A stretch of DNA of 64,000 nucleotides from CAVPGP01 sp963704025 (GTDB taxonomy: Bacteria > Actinomycetota > Thermoleophilia > Gaiellales > Gaiellaceae): positions 496,001 to 560,000 of the forward strand of contig CAVPGP010000005.1 in NCBI GenBank assembly GCA_963704025.1. The letters are read 5' to 3'. The notes under the pieces were generated by a model that saw only the letters and a list, made by a program, of their open reading frames with translations, was not told the origin of the DNA and ran no database searches. Numbering within the stretch: the first letter of the stretch is position 1; each line of letters opens with the position of its first letter. Below are positions 60,018 through 64,000 of this stretch, one piece after another. The position numbers and the translations under genes are program-made.

Positions 60018-60055
60018 TGGCAGCGGCGATGCCAGAGGAGGCAGCAGCGTCGCAG
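60018..60055 (+). promoter_or_regulatory. Three-part CTGCCR operator, copy F
   Basis: Sense units TGGCAG (60018), AGGCAG (60039) and TCGCAG (60050): spacings 21 and 11, two units with one mismatch. It faces the plus-strand genes at 60128 and 60388. Confidence 0.5.
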
Positions 60056-60127
60056 TACCGCCGCCTACGGTGCGGCGATGCTGCCGATCGCAGACGGAAT
60101 GCCACTGTTCGAAGGGCCGGCGCCGAC

Positions 60128-60340
60128 GTGAAGCTCGCCGTTCTCGGGGCGACCGGCAGCGTGGGCCGCGAGCTCGTCACGCAGGCGCTCGAAGCCGGCC
60201 ACGAGGTCATCGCGCTCGTGCGTAGACAACCCAAGCCCGGCGAGCTCGATGACCGCGTCGCGCTCGTGCTCGGCGACGCCGCGGGCACCGCACCGCCCAG
60301 CGCCGGAGCCGACGAGATGTTCGGCGGCAGCGGATCCTCC
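60128..60340 (+). pseudogene. N-terminal fragment of an NAD(P)-binding (NmrA/SDR-like) protein
   Basis: From GTG 60128 the product reads KLAVLGATGSVGRELVTQAL and GHEVIALVRRQPKPGELDD, a Rossmann GxxGxxG dinucleotide-binding start as in NmrA/atypical SDR proteins. After GDAAGTAPPSAGADEMF it merges into an unrelated run. An intact protein would be 200 residues or more; only the first 55 remain. Confidence 0.6.
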
Positions 60341-60387
60341 TCGCCGCACCGCCGACCCACAGCAACGAGGAGAAGGAGGCCAGCACT

Positions 60388-60748
60388 ATGGCAAAGCAGA
60401 CAACCAGCAAGGGCGAGCCGGCCAAGCAGGTCGCGATCGACGTCCTGCGCACGGCCGGCGAGCCGCTGCAACGCGAGGGAGATCGCCAAGCGCGTGATCG
60501 CCTCCGGCCGCACGCGCCTCGGCGGCAAGACGCCCGAGCAGACGATCACCGCCATGCTCGCCGTCGGCTCCAAGCCCGGCGGCCCCTTCGAGCGCGTCGA
60601 CAAGGGCACCTACAGACTCGCCGAGGCCGCGACGGCTCCGGCTGAGGAAACGCCCACCGGGAAGCCTGAGGCGAAGCCCGCACACGCAAACGCGAGCAAG
60701 AGAAGCACGCCGCCTGATCCGCAGTCGAGTCTCGGCTCTGGCCGGTGA
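60388..60748 (+). pseudogene. HARE/HB1-type winged-helix protein with a +1 shift
   Basis: ATG 60388 with AGAAGGAGG upstream opens AKQTTSKGEPAKQVAIDVLR TAGEPL. One extra A near 60468 then throws the frame. In the shifted frame the domain continues AREIAKRVIASGRTRLGGKT, PEQTITAMLAVGSKPGGPFE, RVDKGTYRLAE, the HARE-HTH (HB1/ASXL) wHTH pattern found in DNA-associated proteins, followed by a Lys/Pro/Ala tail. If the extra base is an error, this is an intact DNA-binding protein of about 120 residues. Confidence 0.65.
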
Positions 60749-60877
60749 GGGCCGCTACGGCGGCTCTCGCCGCTCGTTCAGCGCGGAACCGCCGCGCGAG
60801 CCGAGCGATGCTCGCTTTCGCTCTGCCCCGTGGCTCACACGGGCGCTGCGCTCACCGGTGCTGATCAGCGATCTTTG
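60749..60877. other. Gene-free 129 bp between convergent genes
   Basis: No ORF or clear hairpin with T-tract is seen. Confidence 0.3.
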
Positions 60878-61240
60878 TCAGTAGCTGAACACGGTCGTGT
60901 CGTTACTTGCCCACTCCCACATGGGTGTGGCTCCGACGACTTTGGTGTTCGCGATCTTCTCGGCGTCTGTGAGATCACGTGCAGCGAGGCAGATCGGGCA
61001 CAGCCAGAGTTCGCCGCCTCCGTCTACGAACTGCTCGAGGAGTCGTTCGAGCGGCGGACAGTCCTTGCAGACGACGCCCGACATCTCGCCCGGCAGGCCG
61101 AGCCGGACCGCATCCTTGGTTGTCCAGACAACAACTTGCTTGCCCTGCGCTACCGCGGCTGTGGCGACGAGGAACGCGACCAGCACGCGCTCTCCGTCTT
61201 CCATCCCTGTGGCCAGATTGACGAGAACCTTGTCGGGCAC
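60878..61240 (-). CDS. DsrE-family protein
   Basis: The 120-residue product has the DsrE/F fold: DKVLVNLATGMEDGERVLVA, VAQGKQVVVWTTKDAVRLGL, then CKDCPPLERLLEQFVDGGGE and LWLCPICLAARDLTDAEKIA. The conserved Cys in the LCPIC and KDC segments are where DsrE-like proteins carry or relay persulfide sulfur. GTG 61240 has AAGGAG 6 bases upstream. It is the last gene of the four-gene sulfur-type operon. Confidence 0.8.
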   Translation of the reverse strand: MPDKVLVNLATGMEDGERVLVAFLVATAAVAQGKQVVVWTTKDAVRLGLPGEMSGVVCKDCPPLERLLEQFVDGGGELWLCPICLAARDLTDAEKIANTKVVGATPMWEWASNDTTVFSY

Positions 61241-61259
61241 GTTGGCTCCTTCTGTCGGT

Positions 61260-62042
61260 TTAGGTTGTCTTGAGGGCGAGGAGCGAGATGCTCTTGACGC
61301 CGTATTTCTGGGTTGCGTTGTCGGCTCGTTCGGAGACGAAGCGGTATTGCTCGTTCTCGCGCAGAGTCTCGATGGTGAGGCCTGCGTCTTCGATCGTCTG
61401 CCAGTAGGCGTCGCGTTGCATCGCGCCGCCGATACAGGCAGCCCAGAGCGAGGCGTCGCAGGTGACGCCCTCGGGCAGTTGGGTCGAGCTGACGATGTCG
61501 GCAATCGCGAGCCTGCCGCCGGGGCGCAACACGCGCGCAGCCTCCGCGAAGACCGCTTGCTTGTTCGCGGAGAGGTTGATCACGCCGTTCGAGATCACGA
61601 CGTCGACCGATGCGTCCTCGACGGGGAGCGCCTCGATGTATGCCTTGCGGAACTCGACCTGCCCGAACCCTGCGCGCCCGGCGAGCGAGGTCGCCTTCTC
61701 GAGCTGTGCGTCGGTCATGTCGATCCCGATCACCCGGCCGCCGCCACCGACCTTGCGGGCGGCGAGGAAGCTGTCCATCCCCGATCCGCTCCCGAGATCG
61801 ACCGCCGTCTCGCCGGGGCGGACGTCGGCGAGGTCAAAGTAGTAGCCGACCCCGGCGAACGAGTCGATCGCCTGGGCCGGGATGTCGTCGAGCTCCGATG
61901 ACGGGTAGCCGAGCCGTTCGGCGAGCTCGCGGCCGGTCTCGAAGTGGAACTCCCTCTCCGGGTGCTCGGCGACCTCGCGGTACATCTCCTTCACCCGGCT
62001 CTCCAGCTCCTGTACGTCGAGCGTGTTCGCGCTCGTGGCCAT
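61260..62042 (-). CDS. ArsM-like SAM-dependent methyltransferase
   Basis: The 260-residue enzyme has motif I AVDLGSGSGMDSFLAARKVG near 78, motif II IGIDMTDAQLEKA, and VISNGVINLSANKQAVFAEA, where arsenite methyltransferases (ArsM) have SNCVINL, so the arsenic-binding Cys is Gly here. A later CDASLWAACIGGAMQ keeps Cys residues. It is probably a non-arsenic relative acting on another thiol or metalloid substrate. It is separated from the MFS gene by 114 bases and from DsrE by 19. Confidence 0.8.
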   Translation of the reverse strand: MATSANTLDVQELESRVKEMYREVAEHPEREFHFETGRELAERLGYPSSELDDIPAQAIDSFAGVGYYFDLADVRPGETAVDLGSGSGMDSFLAARKVGGGGRVIGIDMTDAQLEKATSLAGRAGFGQVEFRKAYIEALPVEDASVDVVISNGVINLSANKQAVFAEAARVLRPGGRLAIADIVSSTQLPEGVTCDASLWAACIGGAMQRDAYWQTIEDAGLTIETLRENEQYRFVSERADNATQKYGVKSISLLALKTT

Positions 62043-62156
62043 CTCAACCTCCTGTTTGGTTAGTTGCAGTGGGCGTCGATACGTGGCGCCGGCCGACTAT
62101 CGGTTTTCCTCCTGTTCGTCGGGTCTCAGGTACGAATGTCGGCTTTCTGACATCGA
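62043..62156. other. 114-bp spacer with short inverted repeats
   Basis: ATGTCGGCTTTCTGACAT near 62136-62153 forms a TGTC/GACA-type imperfect palindrome, a possible operator for the methyltransferase. Nothing else is seen. Confidence 0.3.
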
Positions 62157-63401
62157 TCAGCGGACGGCTGCGGGTCGGAGGGCGGGCCGCAGCTGCCACG
62201 AGGTCGCGGCCACGATGAGGCCGCTGGCGGCGGTGAGCGCGGCGACGATCGCGATCGCGGCCTGAGGGGAGGTGGCGTCGGCGCCGATTCCGGCGATCAG
62301 GGCGCCGAGCACGAAGCCGAAGTCGCGCCAGAAGCGGTAGACGCCGACGACGCGGGCGCGGTCGCGCGGCTGCGAGGCATCCGAGACCGCGGCGATCAGG
62401 GTCGGGTAGACCATCGCGGTGCCGACTCCGAGCAGCACAGCGGCTGCGAGTGCTGGCGCGAATGCTCCGCCGCCTGCGACGAGGAGGCCGAGCGCGCCCG
62501 CCTGGACGAGCATGCCGGCCGTGATCAGGGGTTTGCGGCCGGTGTGGTCGGAGAGCCAGCCGGTGGCGATCTGCCCGGCCCCCCAGACGAGCGGGTAGGC
62601 GGCAGCGACGATCGCGATCTGCCGGAGATCGGCGCCGTGGGCGGCCAGGTAGAGCGGTGCCAGGCCCCAGGCGAGCGCGTCGTTGAGGTTGTTCACGAGT
62701 CCGGCCTGGCTGCAGGCCCGGAGCACCGGGTCGCGCAGGCTCGCGTGCACGAAGGCGCTACGAAGGGTCGCGTGTGCGGGCTCGTCGCCGTGGTCGCGCT
62801 GCTCGAGCGCGACCTGCGGCGCGGTGTCGCGCACAGCGAACACGCTGACCAGGAGACCCGTGACCGCGATCAAAGCGGCGCCGACCCAGACGACGGTGCG
62901 CGGCGCGTAGCTGGCGGCGAGCGCCCCGGTCGCGAAGGCGGTCGCGGCGACACCGAGGTAGCCGGCGGCCTCGTTGAGGCCGAGCGCGAGCCCTCGCCGG
63001 CGCGGACCGACGAGGTCGATCTTCATCACCACCGTCATGGACCAGGCGAAGCCCTGGTTGACGCCGAGCAGCAGGTTGGCGGCGACGATGAACCACCACG
63101 ACGGCGCGAGCCCGATCAGCAGCGGCACCGGCAGCGCCAGCATCCAGCCCGCGACCAGCACCCGCTTGCGCCCGAACCGCTCGGCGAGGTCACCGGCGGC
63201 GAGATTCGTGAGCGCTTTGGCAGCGCCGAAGGCGACGATGAACGCGAGGATCGCGGCGGCCGAGCTGAGACCGAAGTCCTGCTTGCCGACCAGGGGAAGC
63301 ACGCTGCGCTCGAGGCCGACCATCGCGCCGACGAGCGCGTTCAGACCGACGAGCAGCCAGAACTGGCGTGCGTTCGCGCGCAGGCCGAGCCGAACCGGCA
63401 T
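62157..63401 (-). CDS. MFS transporter
   Basis: The 414-residue protein has 12 TM segments and MFS motif A in both halves: GDLAERFGRKRVLVAGWMLA near 70 and GWLSDHTGRKPLITAGMLVQ near 275. It begins MPVRLGLRANARQFWLLVGL and its ATG overlaps the stop of the MBL gene (ATGA), so transport is tied to the neighbouring hydrolase. Substrate unknown; in this sulfur-type operon an oxyanion or organosulfur compound is possible. Confidence 0.88.
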   Translation of the reverse strand: MPVRLGLRANARQFWLLVGLNALVGAMVGLERSVLPLVGKQDFGLSSAAAILAFIVAFGAAKALTNLAAGDLAERFGRKRVLVAGWMLALPVPLLIGLAPSWWFIVAANLLLGVNQGFAWSMTVVMKIDLVGPRRRGLALGLNEAAGYLGVAATAFATGALAASYAPRTVVWVGAALIAVTGLLVSVFAVRDTAPQVALEQRDHGDEPAHATLRSAFVHASLRDPVLRACSQAGLVNNLNDALAWGLAPLYLAAHGADLRQIAIVAAAYPLVWGAGQIATGWLSDHTGRKPLITAGMLVQAGALGLLVAGGGAFAPALAAAVLLGVGTAMVYPTLIAAVSDASQPRDRARVVGVYRFWRDFGFVLGALIAGIGADATSPQAAIAIVAALTAASGLIVAATSWQLRPALRPAAVR

Positions 63402-64000
63402 CAGGCGGCCACTTCGACCTTGCCGGAGCGGTTTGCGGCGACGATCCGCTCCTGCCCGGCCGGCCGCGGCGGCATGTCGGCGACGAGCGCCTCGGCGAAC
63501 GCGTCGGGATCGGCGAACGCGAGCAGCGGGTTGTGGGTCCGCTCGAAGCCGATCGAGGAGAAGGGGTTGCCGGAGAGGCCGCGGCCGCAGACCGAGCCGC
63601 CGTAGTGGCTCGGATAGAGGACGACGTGGTCGGGCAACTCGAGCAGCCGGCGCAGGCTCGCGTGCAGCAACCGCGCCTGGCCGCGGGCGTCGCCGGCAAC
63701 GTGCAGGTCGGGGCGGCCAACGTCGCCGATCAGCAGCGAGTCGCCGCTGAAGACGAGCCACGGCTCCGCGTCGCCGCGCCGCCGGTCCGCGACCGTATAG
63801 GCGTTGTGCCCCGGCGCATGACCCGGTGTGGCGATCGCCGTCGCAACCGTGTTGCCGAGCTCGACCGTCTCGCCGTCGGCGAGCGCGACGTGCTCGAACT
63901 CGACATCGGCGCCCGCGGGCATGTACGCGGTCGCGCCGGTGCGCTCGACGAGCGATGGCAGCCCGGAGAGGTGGTCGGCCTGAACGTGCGTCTCGAACAC
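63401..64000 (-). CDS. MBL-fold hydrolase (persulfide-dioxygenase-like), 5' end outside window
   Basis: The 199 visible residues are the C-terminal part of a metallo-beta-lactamase-fold enzyme. ETHVQADHLSG gives the HxxxDH metal ligands (the second position Gln is common in this branch), TPGHAPGHNAYTV gives the next His, and FSGDSLLIGDVGRPDL with YPSHYGGSVCGRG gives further ligands. The layout is close to persulfide dioxygenase/rhodanese-associated MBL proteins that detoxify sulfide species. The frame stays open to base 64000, so the start is off the window. Confidence 0.85.
   Translation of the reverse strand: MFETHVQADHLSGLPSLVERTGATAYMPAGADVEFEHVALADGETVELGNTVATAIATPGHAPGHNAYTVADRRRGDAEPWLVFSGDSLLIGDVGRPDLHVAGDARGQARLLHASLRRLLELPDHVVLYPSHYGGSVCGRGLSGNPFSSIGFERTHNPLLAFADPDAFAEALVADMPPRPAGQERIVAANRSGKVEVAA

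Noticed and set aside
48054..60055. Sigma-54 type promoters (TGGCA-N-GC)
   Set aside because: The GG to GC spacing does not match the -24/-12 pattern, three units rather than two are present, and actinobacteria normally lack sigma-54.

Overview
This 64 kb window is GC-rich chromosomal DNA with frequent GTG starts, many stop/start overlaps and near-leaderless genes. The gene content (HelD-type RNA polymerase helicase, F420-dependent luciferase-like oxidoreductase, SARP/BTAD regulator, geranylgeranyl-reductase-type flavoprotein, type IV pilus ATPases with a PASTA protein) suggests an actinobacterium, probably class Thermoleophilia. That placement is inferred from gene style; there is no rRNA or marker phylogeny here.

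Bases 1-25.9 kb look like backbone. They hold a FAD-linked oxidase (cut by the window edge), HelD, a secreted protein, a decayed MFS/cNMP transporter, an agmatinase-like enzyme, two tandem paralogous lipoproteins, a PAP2 protein, an enolase-fold protein, a MacB-type ABC exporter, an F420 oxidoreductase and a histidine phosphatase. A minus-strand pilus block follows (PilT, SLT/M23 hydrolase, PASTA protein, prepilin, prepilin peptidase, PilB), then a flavoprotein reductase, tRNA-Tyr(GTA), a small hypothetical cluster and tRNA-Thr(GGT).

Bases 25.9-45.5 kb are a tandem array of integrated segments at tRNA-Thr. The 3' part of the tRNA (from the anticodon loop on) recurs at 29.8/31.1, 37.4 and 43.8/45.1 kb. 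Two related tyrosine integrases sit immediately next to att copies; the second carries indels around its catalytic tyrosine. Cargo includes methyltransferases, VOC proteins, an MgtA-like P-type ATPase with three +1 shifts, a VIT-family transporter, a cupin, a MoxR/DUF58/DUF4129 cluster and an ECF sigma factor with its partner. Two IS110-family (IS1111-type) elements split two of the non-tRNA att copies at exactly the same position. The right ends of these elements contain short matches to that target and to their own terminus, as expected for a bridge-RNA guided recombinase.

Bases 45.6-60.8 kb form a stress/envelope island: three YbhN-type flippase-like proteins, a GH15 remnant, a PRC-barrel protein, three coiled-coil proteins, an AI-2E family permease, a universal stress protein, an HdeD-like protein, a SARP regulator, and fragments of FtsH, DUF1269, YceI and an NAD-binding protein. 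Six intergenic copies of a three-part direct repeat (CTGCCR, start-to-start spacing 11 and 21 or 22) lie upstream of these genes, always in the same orientation relative to the gene they precede. This points to an undescribed common operator for the island.

Bases 60.9-64 kb carry an apparent operon, transcribed leftward: an MBL-fold sulfur-type hydrolase (cut by the window end), an MFS transporter, an ArsM-like methyltransferase and a DsrE-like protein. Many genes between 31 and 60 kb contain single-base indels or nonsense codons, so either this accessory DNA is decaying or the assembly has residual indel errors.
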